Origin: an uncultured Pelagibacteraceae bacterium
Lineage (GTDB): Bacteria > Pseudomonadota > Alphaproteobacteria > Pelagibacterales > Pelagibacteraceae
Assembly: GCA_902581405.1 (NCBI GenBank)
Contig: CACHOJ010000005.1
Span: 1 to 64,000 of the forward strand
Direction of reading: 5' to 3'
DNA: 64,000 nt
Below, piece by piece: positions 1-9,286 of the stretch. Both the position numbers and the translations under genes were made by a program. The notes under the pieces are model-generated. The model had not been told where the DNA came from and did no database searches. It was given only the letters and a program-made list of their open reading frames with translations. Numbering within the stretch: the first letter of the stretch is position 1; each line of letters opens with the position of its first letter.

Positions 1-276
1 TTGAGGATTACTGCCTTTTGCTGGCATTGGCATTATTTCATTTTCTCCCAACAATCTTGCTACTCTAGTTGTTGGTTGAGCACCTTGACCTAACCAATAC
101 TTAACTCTTTCAACATCTAAACCCATTCTCTCTTTTTTTTCTTTTGGAATAAGGGGATTAAAAAAACCCAATTTTTCAATAAATCTTCCATCTCTTGGAA
201 ACCTGCTATCAGCAACCACTATTTTATATACGGGTCTCTTCTTAGTGCCTCCCATTGATAAACGCATTTTTAACAT
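1..276 (-). CDS. rpsP: 30S ribosomal protein S16, 3' end outside window
   Basis: Reading the minus strand from the ATG at 276 gives [20 protein letters not shown], followed by the S16 core ([21 protein letters not shown], then [17 protein letters not shown] split here for clarity). S16 is a small-subunit assembly protein that binds 16S rRNA. The frame is open for 92 codons to the window edge, so the C-terminus is missing. A clear Shine-Dalgarno sequence (AGGAGA, 281-286 on the complement) sits in front of the ATG. It lies 12 bp downstream of ffh on the same strand, the ffh-rpsP order common in alphaproteobacteria. Confidence 0.95.
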   Translation of the reverse strand, partial: MLKMRLSMGGTKKRPVYKIVVADSRFPRDGRFIEKLGFFNPLIPKEKKERMGLDVERVKYWLGQGAQPTTRVARLLGENEIMPMPAKGSNPQ

Positions 277-288
277 TTTTTCTCCTAT

Positions 289-1647
289 TTATTTTAATTG
301 ATTAAAAAGTTCTGGAGGTATGCCTTTATCCGCCATCCCTTTCATATTTCCTTTTGACATTTTTTTCATCATCTCTGACATCATTTTAAATTGCTTAAGC
401 AATTTATTGATAGTGGCCACATCTGTACCTGAGCCATTAGCAATTCTTTTTTTTCTAGAACCATCTATTATCTTTGGATTTTCTCTTTCTTTTCTGGTCA
501 TTGATAATATTACAGCCTCATTTTGGGTAATTATCTTTTCATCAACTCCAGCTTGATCCATTTGGGATTTAACTTTTGAAACACCAGGTAAAAAGGACAT
601 TATACCTTCAATACCACCCATTTTTTTCATCTGTCTTAGTTGAGTAAGATAATCCTCTAAAGAAAACTGACCTTTTTTAAGTTTTTCTTCTGTTTTTTTC
701 AATTTTTCTTCATCGAGATCTTCAGCAGCTTTTTCTACTAAAGAAACAATATCTCCCATACCCAAAATTCGATTTGCAATTCTATCTGGATGGAAAACTT
801 CAAAATTTTCTATCTTTTCACCAATTCCTAAAAACTTAATAGGTACATCTGCAACATACTTCATGCTTAGTGCTGCCCCACCTCTACCATCACCATCTGA
901 TCTTGTAAGAATGATACCTGTAAGATTTACTGTATTTTTAAATTCTTTTGCTACATTTGCTGCAACTTGACCTGTAAGAGAGTCTGCAACAAGCATTGTC
1001 TCTGATGGATTTATAATGCTTTCAATTTGTTTGATCTCACTCATCATTTGCAAATCAATTTGTGTTCTACCAGCTGTATCAAATAAAATTACATCTGCTC
1101 CATTAAGATTAGCTGCACTAATTGCTCTTCTACAAATATCTGCAGGTAACTGATCTTTAATAATTGGAAGTGTGATTATATTGTTTTGTTCACCAAGAAG
1201 TTTTAATTGCTCTTGTGCAGCAGGTCTGTAAACGTCTAGACTCGCCATCATCACTTTTTTCTTTTTATTAGTCTCTAAAAACCTTGCAAGTTTAGCTGTC
1301 GTAGTTGTTTTTCCAGATCCCTGTAATCCAACTAACATTATTGGAACAGGTGGAACTGCATTTAGTTCAATATCAGAATTTTTATCCCCTAGAAAAGAAA
1401 TTAACTCATCATTAACAACTTTAACTACCATTTGCCCAGGCGAAGTTGATCTGATAATTTCCTGACCTAGAGCTTTAGGTTTAACTCTATTTATAAATTC
1501 TTTTACAACTTCTAAAGATACATCCGCCTCTAAAAGAGCAAGCCTTATTTCTCTTAAACCTTCATCTACTTGCTTTTCATCAAGTGAAGGGGCTTTTTTT
1601 AATGAAGAAAATATTTCTTCAAATTTATTTGTTAAATTTTCAAACAT
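289..1647 (-). CDS. ffh: signal recognition particle protein Ffh (SRP54)
   Basis: SRP GTPase that binds 4.5S RNA and hydrophobic signal sequences and delivers ribosomes to FtsY at the membrane. About 452 residues from the ATG at 1647 (MFENLTNKFEEIF). The N domain covers about 1-95; the G domain holds the P-loop GLQGSGKTT at 107-115 and DTAGR at 190-194; the methionine-rich M domain (QMKKMGGIEGIMSF, then a terminal KMMSEMMKKMSKGNMKG) runs from about 300. The frame is open for 27 more codons upstream from a TTG, but these would be translated from a highly structured GC-rich leader and do not resemble Ffh, so I start at MFENL. Receptor gene ftsY lies 1 kb away on the opposite strand. Confidence 0.97.
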   Translation of the reverse strand: MFENLTNKFEEIFSSLKKAPSLDEKQVDEGLREIRLALLEADVSLEVVKEFINRVKPKALGQEIIRSTSPGQMVVKVVNDELISFLGDKNSDIELNAVPPVPIMLVGLQGSGKTTTTAKLARFLETNKKKKVMMASLDVYRPAAQEQLKLLGEQNNIITLPIIKDQLPADICRRAISAANLNGADVILFDTAGRTQIDLQMMSEIKQIESIINPSETMLVADSLTGQVAANVAKEFKNTVNLTGIILTRSDGDGRGGAALSMKYVADVPIKFLGIGEKIENFEVFHPDRIANRILGMGDIVSLVEKAAEDLDEEKLKKTEEKLKKGQFSLEDYLTQLRQMKKMGGIEGIMSFLPGVSKVKSQMDQAGVDEKIITQNEAVILSMTRKERENPKIIDGSRKKRIANGSGTDVATINKLLKQFKMMSEMMKKMSKGNMKGMADKGIPPELFNQLK

Positions 1648-1750
1648 AATTCCATCCAGCAGGTATCGCACCAGTGGGCGAACTCTCGCTGACTGGTGTC
1701 GATCTCTTTGTTGCCAAAGACACCGCAAATTGCTGTATTTTGCGGAAACG
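1648..1750 (-). ncRNA. structured leader RNA of ffh
   Basis: A GC-rich island in very AT-rich DNA directly before the ffh start codon. On the minus strand it folds into nested perfect hairpins: CCGCAAA/TTTGCGG (1723-1745); CTTTG-GCAA-CAAAG with a GNRA loop (1706-1719) enclosed by GGTGTC/GACACC (1695-1700 with 1719-1724); and ACCAGT/ACTGGT (1670-1675 with 1692-1697) enclosing GCGA/TCGC (1678-1689). The last two stems share bases 1695-1697 and so may be alternatives, as in a switching leader. It is not the SRP RNA: the conserved 4.5S apical loop is absent. I recall an ffh-leader RNA family reported for Candidatus Pelagibacter; that this is a member is my inference. Confidence 0.8.
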
Positions 1751-1757
1751 GCGATAA

Positions 1758-1783
1758 ACTATAATAGAGGTTCAAAATGTCAA
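1758..1783 (-). promoter_or_regulatory. candidate promoter of ffh leader
   Basis: On the minus strand TTGACA (1778-1783) matches the sigma-70 -35 consensus and is followed by TATAGT (1758-1763) at a short 14-bp spacing, with a shifted TAGTTT giving 16 bp. It lies just upstream of the first leader hairpin, so transcription would start near 1750 and include the whole structured leader. The spacing makes the exact -10 uncertain. Confidence 0.4.
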
Positions 1784-1807
1784 TAAATAAGTTAAATACT
1801 GAAGTAT

Positions 1808-2632
1808 ATGGAATTTAAAGCTTTTAAAATGGATGGTCTTGGAAATGATTTTGTAATTATTGATAATAGGTCAAATAATGTCGAATTAACCAAGGATCAA
1901 ATAATTAGAATTTGTGATCGAAAATTTATTGGTTGTGATCAACTAATATTTGTAAAAAAAAGTAATAAAGGTGATGCTGAAATGGAATTTTATAATTCTG
2001 ATGGAAGTATTTCAGGTGCATGTGGAAATGGTACCAGATGTGTAGCATTTTTAATTTTTAAAGAAACAGACAAAAAAGTTGTAGATCTGTTTGTAGGATC
2101 CAATTTATTAAAATCAAAAATACTTGAGAATAGCGAAGTTGAAACAATTATAGGAGTACCAAAAACTCATTGGAAAGATATTCCAATGTCTGAAAATCTT
2201 GATACCAAAAATTTAGGTATTGAAATTATTGATAAAAATAATTCAAGCTCAAAGGGAGGTGTAGCTGTTAATGTTGGAAACCCTCATGTGATTTTTTTTG
2301 TGGACAATATTGATGATTTTGATTTAAAAAAAATTGGTCCAATAGTTGAAAATAATAAATTATTTCCAGAAAAATGTAATTTTACACTTGCTAACAAAAT
2401 TGGGAATAATCATTATAGAGTTAAGGTTTGGGAAAGAGGAGCGGGGTTGACCAAAGCATGTGGTACAGCAGCATGTGCAACTGCAGTTGCAGCTAATTTA
2501 GAAAAATTGGAAAATTCATCAACAGAAATTGAATTCGGCTTAGGCAAATTAATAATTAATATTGATCAAGACAAAAAAATTCATATGAGGGGACCAGTCT
2601 CAGATATAAAAGAAATTAAAATAAATATATAA
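1808..2632 (+). CDS. dapF: diaminopimelate epimerase
   Basis: Interconverts LL- and meso-diaminopimelate in lysine and peptidoglycan synthesis, in the cytoplasm without cofactor. 274 residues, the usual family length. Both catalytic cysteines are visible: Cys72 in GACGNGTRC and Cys218 in GLTKACGTAACA. The N-terminal MEFKAFKMDGLGNDFV is typical and supports the ATG at 1808. It is divergent from ffh and its stop overlaps the ftsY start by one base (TAATG), so the two are translationally coupled. Confidence 0.96.
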   Translation: MEFKAFKMDGLGNDFVIIDNRSNNVELTKDQIIRICDRKFIGCDQLIFVKKSNKGDAEMEFYNSDGSISGACGNGTRCVAFLIFKETDKKVVDLFVGSNLLKSKILENSEVETIIGVPKTHWKDIPMSENLDTKNLGIEIIDKNNSSSKGGVAVNVGNPHVIFFVDNIDDFDLKKIGPIVENNKLFPEKCNFTLANKIGNNHYRVKVWERGAGLTKACGTAACATAVAANLEKLENSSTEIEFGLGKLIINIDQDKKIHMRGPVSDIKEIKINI

Positions 2633-3549
2633 TGGGAATTTTTGAAAAGTTTAAATTTGGTTTTAAAAAAAGTGCAGAGAATATTAAGTCTGGTCTAAGG
2701 GAGATAATTGTAAAAAAAGAAATAGATGACGAAACATTAAATAAAATTGAGGAATTTTTAATAAGTTCAGATGTTGGTATTGATGCTGCGTCTGAAATTA
2801 AAAGTATAATTGCTGAAAAGAAGATTGATCCAAATAACGAAACTGTTGATGAAATTAATTTAATATTAAAGAATTATATTCTTGAACTGATGACGCCATT
2901 AGAGAGAAAAGATTTTTTTGAAAAAAAAGAAAAGTTAAATATTACTTTAGTATCTGGTGTTAATGGAGTTGGAAAGACAACAACGATTGGAAAAATAGGA
3001 AAAATTTTTAAAGATAATGGATCTGAGGTATTATTTTCTGCTTGTGATACTTTTAGAGCAGCTGCTATAGAACAACTTGAGGCTTGGTCAGGCAAAGTTG
3101 GTGTCCCAATAGTAAAATCTGATCCTGGTTCTGACCCAGCATCTGTCGCATATAAATCGATAGAATACGCTAAAAACAACAATATTAAGCGTGTATTGAT
3201 TGATACCGCTGGAAGACTGCAAAATAAGAAAAATTTGATGGATGAATTTAAAAAAATAGCAAATGTAATAAAAAAAACTGATGAAACTGCTCCTCATGAT
3301 GTTGTTTTGGTCTTAGATGCAACATCAGGACAAAATATAATAAATCAGCTTGAAGAATTTAATAAAATTATAAAAATTACAGGTTTAATTATGACAAAAC
3401 TTGATGGAACAGCAAAAGGTGGGGTACTAATTGCAATCTCAAAAAAATATAAAGTTCCAATTTTGGGTCTTGGCCTTGGAGAAAAAGAAGATGATTTACA
3501 AATTTTTAATGCAGAACAATTCGCAGATGCATTTACTCAATTTAATTAA
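2632..3549 (+). CDS. ftsY: SRP receptor GTPase FtsY
   Basis: Membrane-associated receptor for the Ffh-ribosome complex. 305 residues: only a short N-terminal helix followed by the NG domain, without the long acidic A domain of enterobacterial FtsY, as is common in alphaproteobacteria. P-loop GVNGVGKTT at 109-117, CDTFRAAA at 138-145, DTAGR at 191-195 and TKLDGTAKGG at 255-264. It starts at the TAATG overlap with dapF. In many relatives a radical-SAM methylthiotransferase gene lies between dapF and ftsY; it is absent here. The 3' end overlaps the convergent next gene by 8 bp. Confidence 0.96.
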   Translation: MGIFEKFKFGFKKSAENIKSGLREIIVKKEIDDETLNKIEEFLISSDVGIDAASEIKSIIAEKKIDPNNETVDEINLILKNYILELMTPLERKDFFEKKEKLNITLVSGVNGVGKTTTIGKIGKIFKDNGSEVLFSACDTFRAAAIEQLEAWSGKVGVPIVKSDPGSDPASVAYKSIEYAKNNNIKRVLIDTAGRLQNKKNLMDEFKKIANVIKKTDETAPHDVVLVLDATSGQNIINQLEEFNKIIKITGLIMTKLDGTAKGGVLIAISKKYKVPILGLGLGEKEDDLQIFNAEQFADAFTQFN

Positions 3550-4102
3550 TTAAATTTTTAGAAATTAAAGGTTTTTCTATAGAACATTCAAAATTATTCT
3601 TATTCGTTTTGTATCCGCAAATCTCTGCGTAGCTTGAAATAATGAAATTTAATTTACCATTACTAGAAAATTTTTTTAAATTTTTAGTTTCAATATTATA
3701 TTCTAAATTTTGATGAAAATTTTTTTTACCACTAACTAGAATGAGAGTATTATTGTCCTTCATTAAGTAATAAGCAAAGTCCTCTGGAAAAACTGGGTAG
3801 GAATAATTGTTTACAAGTTTTTTTACTTTTTTTGGAAACCAATCGTAAGTCAGTAATGGGTGATCTTCTTTTGAAGTATGGTTATAAATATATAAATCTT
3901 GTGGATAATCATTAATATAATTTGTTTCTTCTCCTCTTGCTAAAATAGCTTTATTTCTAGTTTTGAAATATAAGGTGAATTTATCATTATATGCTTTCAT
4001 TTTTCCAATATAAAAATATTTATTTCTAGTTTCACTACTAATTTCTGCATAAGAAATATTTGAAATAAAAATTATAAGTATTATGGATAAAATTCTTGTC
4101 AT
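3542..4102 (-). CDS. exported protein of unknown function
   Basis: 186 residues starting with a Sec-type signal peptide (MTRILSIILIIFISNISYA, probable cleavage after SYA). The mature part is rich in Lys, Asn, Tyr and Phe with no motif I recognise; two cysteines near the C-terminus (in EICGYK and FECSIE) could form a disulfide. Probably periplasmic. It is convergent with ftsY, overlapping by 8 bp, and 49 bp downstream of the hydrolase gene on the same strand, so it may be the last gene of that unit. Confidence 0.7.
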   Translation of the reverse strand: MTRILSIILIIFISNISYAEISSETRNKYFYIGKMKAYNDKFTLYFKTRNKAILARGEETNYINDYPQDLYIYNHTSKEDHPLLTYDWFPKKVKKLVNNYSYPVFPEDFAYYLMKDNNTLILVSGKKNFHQNLEYNIETKNLKKFSSNGKLNFIISSYAEICGYKTNKNNFECSIEKPLISKNLIN

Positions 4103-4151
4103 ATGAGATTTAAAATAAATAAAGTTGATTAATTTTTGTTTGAATTGTGTC

Positions 4152-4964
4152 TTAATTTAAATCTGTAATAAACAACTCAATTGAATTAATAAGATTTTTA
4201 TTAAAATCCATCATATGGTCATCGTTTTCAACAAAAAAACTTGATTTTTCTCCATTAAACTTGGTAAAAATTTCTTTTCCCATTTTAAATGGTACGATTT
4301 TATCTCTCATGCCGTGCATAACAAGTATTGGAGCAGAGTTATTGTTCAATTTACTAATTGAATTGTATTTATCTTTTAACAAATATTTAACCGGTAAATA
4401 TGGATAATAACTTTTTGCTAATATTTCCATAGATGTAAAGGGAGACTCCAATATCACGCCACTAAACGAATAATCTTTAGCAAGGTTTAGTGCGATAGCT
4501 GTACCTAACGATTCTCCATACAGTATTATATTTTTATCTTCTATTTTCTTTGAATTTAGCCATTTCTTTGCTGCTAAAGCATCATCATAAAGACCAATTT
4601 CTGAAGGATTTCCATCATTTCCACTAAATCCTCTGTAAGCAAATATCAAATAGTTTACATTCATTTTTGAGAATTCGTTTAATTTATAAATACGATTATC
4701 AAGTTTGCCAGCATTTCCATGAAAAAATAGTATGGTCTTATAATTTTGGTTCTTTTGAAAATGCCAACCAACTAAACTACTTTCTGAGTTAATATAAATC
4801 TTTTCAATTTTGTGATTTAAAGGACCTTCATCTAAATAATTATTTTCCCCTGGATGATAAAGTAGATTTCTTTGGTAAAAGTAAATGAAAATACAAATAA
4901 TAATATAAATTAGTGGTATTATAAAAAAAAGTTTAGATAATGTCATTTTAAAATTAATTCTCAT
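4152..4964 (-). CDS. membrane-anchored alpha/beta hydrolase
   Basis: 270 residues with an N-terminal hydrophobic anchor (about 9-29) and an alpha/beta-hydrolase fold. Visible catalytic triad: Ser152 in the nucleophile elbow YGESLGT, Asp221 in GMRDKIVP, His250 in NDDHMMDF; HGNAG (82-86) is the oxyanion region. It resembles the ABHD13/YfhR branch, whose substrates are mostly unknown; esterase or thioesterase activity on the periplasmic face is an inference. The start overlaps the stop of the upstream MFS gene by 11 bp, so the two are co-translated. Confidence 0.85.
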   Translation of the reverse strand: MRINFKMTLSKLFFIIPLIYIIICIFIYFYQRNLLYHPGENNYLDEGPLNHKIEKIYINSESSLVGWHFQKNQNYKTILFFHGNAGKLDNRIYKLNEFSKMNVNYLIFAYRGFSGNDGNPSEIGLYDDALAAKKWLNSKKIEDKNIILYGESLGTAIALNLAKDYSFSGVILESPFTSMEILAKSYYPYLPVKYLLKDKYNSISKLNNNSAPILVMHGMRDKIVPFKMGKEIFTKFNGEKSSFFVENDDHMMDFNKNLINSIELFITDLN

Positions 4965-6165
4965 TTTTATTAAAATAAATAAAAAACAGATAGCTAAAAA
5001 TACATAAAATTAAGAATATGGAGAAAGAAATCTTATAGCTTGTGACTGTACTTGCACCCATATTTTTAGAAAGATCAATTAATAATCCAATTCCCCATTG
5101 TACAAAAAATGTTCCTGAATGAATAAATACATTTATAGAGGTTAATGATTTTCCAGCAAGATTTTGAGGAAAACTTAAAGCTAAGGCAGGTTGCGTTAAA
5201 GATAAAACAATTGACGATAAAATATAAAGAGTAAACATTATAGCCCCTGCATTTTGGCCCATTATTATTATAGAAAATAAAACAACATAACTTATTGGCA
5301 AACCAGTCTTTACAATCTTTATGCTGTCAATGCCTAAAGATGAAAATTTTGGTAAAATATATCCCCAAAACATAAATGCAAATAACATTGTTATATTTAT
5401 CCAAAACAAGCCTGTAGCACTATCAAGTGGAGAATAACCTGCAACATTTAACATCCAAGGACCTGCCCATAAAGTTTGGATTGCTTGAACGCCTCCATAA
5501 TTTAAAAAACATAGAGGAATTAAACTTATGAAAAATTTATTTTTCCATACATCCGAAAGATTTCCTTTCTTCTGAGTTATAGTATTTTTAGGATTATTAT
5601 TCCAAGATGGGGTAAAAACTAAAATTAAAATAATACTTAATAAAATCAAAATTGAAATTAAAAGAAAAATAGATCTCCAGCCGATCATCGGTAGTAAAAT
5701 TTGTACTGGTAATGTTGAAATTACAAAACCAAAACTTGCTACCATCAACATCCATGAATTTGCTCTTTGCTGATATTTTTCTTCAAACCAAACACGATAA
5801 CCAGTCAAAGGTCCCATTAGACATGCTGCAACACCAACACCAATAAAAAATCTAGAAATTAACAATCCTGTAAAACTTTTTGCAAATGCAAAAGAAATGG
5901 TACTAATCAGAGCTATCAATAAAAGATATGCTACTACTTTTTTTGGGCCATACTTATCAAGAAGTAAACCTGCTGGTATTTGCATTAATGAAAATCCTAA
6001 AAAATAACCACCTGCTAGCAGCCCAAGGTTACCCGCTGATAAATCAAATTCACTTGTTAGAACTGGAGTGAGTGTGGCAGTAATTGATCTTAATAAATTA
6101 GAAATAAAAAAGCCAAAGGCAAATACACAAAAAATTAAAATACTTTTATTTGCTTTACTAATCAT
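4954..6165 (-). CDS. major facilitator superfamily transporter
   Basis: 403 residues with about 12 predicted membrane helices. The MFS signature between helices 2 and 3 is present as GLLLDKYGPKK (about 66-76), and the N-terminal half has the RxxxGVG-type motif (RFFIGVGVAA). It belongs to the broad anion/metabolite branch (NarK/CynX-like in appearance); the substrate cannot be read from sequence. Divergent from the gamma-glutamyltransferase gene with only 26 bp between start codons, and co-transcribed with the hydrolase behind it. An AGAGAGA ribosome-binding sequence precedes the ATG. Confidence 0.88.
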   Translation of the reverse strand: MISKANKSILIFCVFAFGFFISNLLRSITATLTPVLTSEFDLSAGNLGLLAGGYFLGFSLMQIPAGLLLDKYGPKKVVAYLLLIALISTISFAFAKSFTGLLISRFFIGVGVAACLMGPLTGYRVWFEEKYQQRANSWMLMVASFGFVISTLPVQILLPMIGWRSIFLLISILILLSIILILVFTPSWNNNPKNTITQKKGNLSDVWKNKFFISLIPLCFLNYGGVQAIQTLWAGPWMLNVAGYSPLDSATGLFWINITMLFAFMFWGYILPKFSSLGIDSIKIVKTGLPISYVVLFSIIIMGQNAGAIMFTLYILSSIVLSLTQPALALSFPQNLAGKSLTSINVFIHSGTFFVQWGIGLLIDLSKNMGASTVTSYKISFSIFLILCIFSYLFFIYFNKNEN

Positions 6166-6191
6166 TTATATCTCTCTACTTAATCATTACT

Positions 6192-7775
6192 ATGAATAAT
6201 CAATCAACAAAAGATAAAGATGCACGATCGTCGAATGCAATGGCAGCGACTTCTCATCCATTGGCCACTGAAGAAGCATTAAAAATACTTAAAATGGGAG
6301 GAAATGCAGTGGATGCCTCTATAGCTGCTTCAATTGTTTTATCAGTTGTTGAGCCTAACGCCACAAGTATCGGTGGTGATTGTTTTGCTATTGTTAAAAT
6401 GAGTAATAAAGATGCAGTATCTTTTAATGGATCTGGTATGGCTCCAGAAAAATTAAATTATGATTTCTTTAAGGAAAAAAATATAGATAAAATTGGATTA
6501 ACAAGTCCTCATTCAGTAACTATACCTGGAGCAGTTCATGCTTGGGAAACCATCCATAAAGAATTTGGCAAACTTGATTTTGAACAATTATTTTCAGGAG
6601 CAATTGATATTGCAAAAAATGGTCATAAAATTTCTAAAGTAGTATCGCAAGCTTGGCATAACAGTTTAAATAAAATTAATGGAAATGAGAATTCAAAAAA
6701 AATTTTTTTAAAAGATGGCCGTACATATCAAGAAAATGAATTAATGAAAAATATTGCGTTGGGAGAAACGCTTGAGGCAATTAGTAAGAAAGGAAGTAAA
6801 GAATTTTATGAAGGTGAAACTGCAAAGGATATAATTGAAAGTTTAAATGAATTAGGAGGCGTTCATACTTTTGAAGATTTTTCTAAGCAGAAAACAATAA
6901 GATCAGAAACTATCAAATCTTTATATAAAGGTGATTTTATTCATCAATGCCCTCCTAATGGACCTGGTGTTACAGTATTAGTTATGATGAAATTATTAGA
7001 AAGACTCAACATTCAAAACTATAAATTCAACAGCGTAGAAAGATTTCATCTTGAAGCAGAAGTTACAAAACAAGCCTATAAAGTTAAAGAAACAAGTTTG
7101 GGTGATCCAAGTTTTGCAAATATTAATTTGGATGAAATTTTAAGTGATAAAAATATTGAAGATATTTTTAATAAAATTAATCTAAATTCATGCAGTGATG
7201 TTGGTGACTTAAATATTCCAGCTCACCCAGAGACAATTTATCTAACAGTAGTAGATAAAGACTTAAATAGCGTATCAATAATCAATTCTGTTTGTTATGT
7301 TTTTGGATCAGGGATTACAACAAATAAAAGTGGAATACTTTTGCATAATAGAGGTACAAATTTCAGAGTAGAGCATGGACACCCTAACTGTATTGCTGGC
7401 TTAAAAAGACCATTGCATACTATTATTCCAGGTATGGTCATTGATAAAGATAACAACGCAACCTTAAGCTATGGTGTCATGGGTGGTCAATATCAGCCAG
7501 TTGGACAAGTTCATGTTTTAAATAATATGATTGATTATGGGATGGGACCACAAGAAGCTTTAAGCTTTCCTAGAGCATTTCATTTTAATAATATTTATAA
7601 GCTCGAAAAAACTGTTGATAAAGAGATTTTTCATGGTCTTAAAGAAGTAGGTCACAATGTAGAATATATTGATGGTACACATGGTGGAGGGCAAGCAATA
7701 AAAATTAATAGAAGCGAAGGTGATCTATTAGGTGGATCAGATCCTAGAAAAGATGGGTACGCAAAAGGATATTAG
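6192..7775 (+). CDS. ggt: gamma-glutamyltransferase family protein
   Basis: Ntn-hydrolase of the gamma-glutamyltranspeptidase family, 527 residues. The family N-terminus (ATSHPLATEEALKILKMGGNAVDA) is near residue 20. The autoprocessing nucleophile is probably Thr348 in PETIYLTVVD, aligning with the TTHxS motif of classic GGT, although the second Thr and His are replaced by Ile and Tyr. Downstream are GSGI (GSGI-type turn) and GGQYQPVGQVHVL. There is no signal peptide, so unlike the E. coli periplasmic enzyme it is probably cytoplasmic; the real substrate may be a gamma-glutamyl or other amide rather than glutathione. First gene of a three-gene plus-strand unit. Confidence 0.88.
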   Translation: MNNQSTKDKDARSSNAMAATSHPLATEEALKILKMGGNAVDASIAASIVLSVVEPNATSIGGDCFAIVKMSNKDAVSFNGSGMAPEKLNYDFFKEKNIDKIGLTSPHSVTIPGAVHAWETIHKEFGKLDFEQLFSGAIDIAKNGHKISKVVSQAWHNSLNKINGNENSKKIFLKDGRTYQENELMKNIALGETLEAISKKGSKEFYEGETAKDIIESLNELGGVHTFEDFSKQKTIRSETIKSLYKGDFIHQCPPNGPGVTVLVMMKLLERLNIQNYKFNSVERFHLEAEVTKQAYKVKETSLGDPSFANINLDEILSDKNIEDIFNKINLNSCSDVGDLNIPAHPETIYLTVVDKDLNSVSIINSVCYVFGSGITTNKSGILLHNRGTNFRVEHGHPNCIAGLKRPLHTIIPGMVIDKDNNATLSYGVMGGQYQPVGQVHVLNNMIDYGMGPQEALSFPRAFHFNNIYKLEKTVDKEIFHGLKEVGHNVEYIDGTHGGGQAIKINRSEGDLLGGSDPRKDGYAKGY

Positions 7776-7777
7776 AA

Positions 7778-9286
7778 GTGTCAAAAAGAATTGTTAAAAA
7801 CATTTTTGAAAATAGTGAAAATGATAAAATTGCAATTTCGTCTGAAAACAATTCAAAAATTAGTTACAGAGATTTAAAAATATTTGTTGAAGATATTTCA
7901 AAACAATTATCAGGAAACGGTATATCTAATAAAGATAGAGCTGCTATAGTTCTGCCGAATGGACCAGCTATGGCCACTAGTTTCTTAGGAGTTTCAAGTT
8001 ACATGTCTGCTGCTCCTCTAAATCCTTCATATAAATCAGAGGAATATGAGTTTTATCTCAAGGATTTAAATCCTAAAATAATTATTGTTGAAAAAAATTC
8101 AAATAATCCGTCAGTAGAAGTTGCAAAAAAATTAAATATAGAAATTTGCGAATTAAAAATCCATAAAGATGAACCTGAAGGTTTGTTTGATTTGTTTGAT
8201 AACAAAAGTGATTATTCATACCCAAATGAAAATGATGAGGCTTTAGTCCTACATACTTCAGGAACTACCTCAAGGCCAAAAATTGTTCCGTTATCTAATA
8301 ATAATATTTATTCATCTTCTGAAAATATTTCAAAAAGTTTAAGTCTTACAGATAATGATCATTGTTTAAATATTATGCCATTATTTCATATTCATGGACT
8401 TATAGCAGTTTTAGCGACATCAATGAAAGTTGGTGCATCAGTATGTGCCTCTAGCGGTTTTAATGCATTAAAGTTTCTTGATTTGGCTAGATTAGAAAAA
8501 ATTACTTGGTATTCAGGCGTACCAACTATGCATCAAGCAATCTTATTAAGAGCAAATAAAAATAAAGAGGCAGCAAAAAACTTAAATTTAAGATTAATTA
8601 GATCTTCCTCAGCTTCATTGCCTCCTGCTGTATTTAAAGATTTAAATGAAGCATTTAATTGTCCTGTTATTGAAGCATATGGGATGACTGAAGCGACGCA
8701 TCAAATGACATCAAATCCATTACCACCAAAACAACAAAAAGCAGGATTTGTAGGCCTACCAGCAGGTCCAGAAGTATGTATTATGAGTGAAAATGGTGAC
8801 ATGATGAAACAAGGTGAAGAAGGCGAAGTATGTATAAAGGGTGAAAACGTAACACTTGGCTACGAAAATAATGAGGAAGCAAACAAAACAAGTTTCACAA
8901 ATGGTTGGTTTAGAACTGGTGATCAAGGATATTTTGACGAAGACGGATATTTGAAAATTTCAGGAAGATTGAAAGAAATAATTAACAAGGGTGGAGAAAA
9001 AATATCTCCTTTAGAGGTTGATAATGTTTTAATGGATCATCCATCAATAGACCAAGCTGTATGTTTTGGTTATGAGGATAAAATGCTTGGTGAAAATATA
9101 GCAAGCGCTATAATTATTAAGTCTGGAGAGATGTGTTCAGAAGAAGATGTATTAAAATATGCTAAAGAAAAATTAGCAAAATTTAAAATTCCTAAGAAAA
9201 TTTTTTTTGTAGATGAAATTCCAAAGGGAGCAACTGGTAAGTTACAAAGAAACGTTTTGGCAAAAAAATTTGGTTTAAGTAGTTAA
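7778..9286 (+). CDS. acyl-CoA synthetase, oxalyl-CoA synthetase-like
   Basis: ANL-superfamily adenylate-forming ligase, 502 residues. ATP-binding motif LHTSGTTSRPK at about 161-171, YGMTEATHQM (A5-like) at about 300 and FRTGDQGYFDEDGYL, ending with the catalytic lysine in PKGATGKLQR. The stretches PLNPSYKSEEYEFYL and MPLFHIHGLIAVL, with WYSGVPTMHQAIL, resemble the Pcs60/AAE3 oxalate-CoA ligase group more than fatty-acyl ligases; the acid specificity is an inference. GTG start two bases after ggt with an AAGGAT ribosome-binding site inside the ggt end. Confidence 0.85.
   Translation: MSKRIVKNIFENSENDKIAISSENNSKISYRDLKIFVEDISKQLSGNGISNKDRAAIVLPNGPAMATSFLGVSSYMSAAPLNPSYKSEEYEFYLKDLNPKIIIVEKNSNNPSVEVAKKLNIEICELKIHKDEPEGLFDLFDNKSDYSYPNENDEALVLHTSGTTSRPKIVPLSNNNIYSSSENISKSLSLTDNDHCLNIMPLFHIHGLIAVLATSMKVGASVCASSGFNALKFLDLARLEKITWYSGVPTMHQAILLRANKNKEAAKNLNLRLIRSSSASLPPAVFKDLNEAFNCPVIEAYGMTEATHQMTSNPLPPKQQKAGFVGLPAGPEVCIMSENGDMMKQGEEGEVCIKGENVTLGYENNEEANKTSFTNGWFRTGDQGYFDEDGYLKISGRLKEIINKGGEKISPLEVDNVLMDHPSIDQAVCFGYEDKMLGENIASAIIIKSGEMCSEEDVLKYAKEKLAKFKIPKKIFFVDEIPKGATGKLQRNVLAKKFGLSS

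Noticed and set aside
1648-1728. N-terminal extension of Ffh from a TTG codon
   Set aside because: Coincides with the structured GC-rich leader and has no similarity to SRP54; the normal N-terminus begins at the ATG at 1647.
1648-1750. SRP 4.5S RNA gene
   Set aside because: Tempting next to ffh, but the conserved asymmetric loop and GGAA tetraloop helix of SRP RNA are missing on both strands.
2874-3297. Antisense open frames within ftsY
   Set aside because: Shadow frames over a conserved GTPase; no start signals, low-complexity composition.
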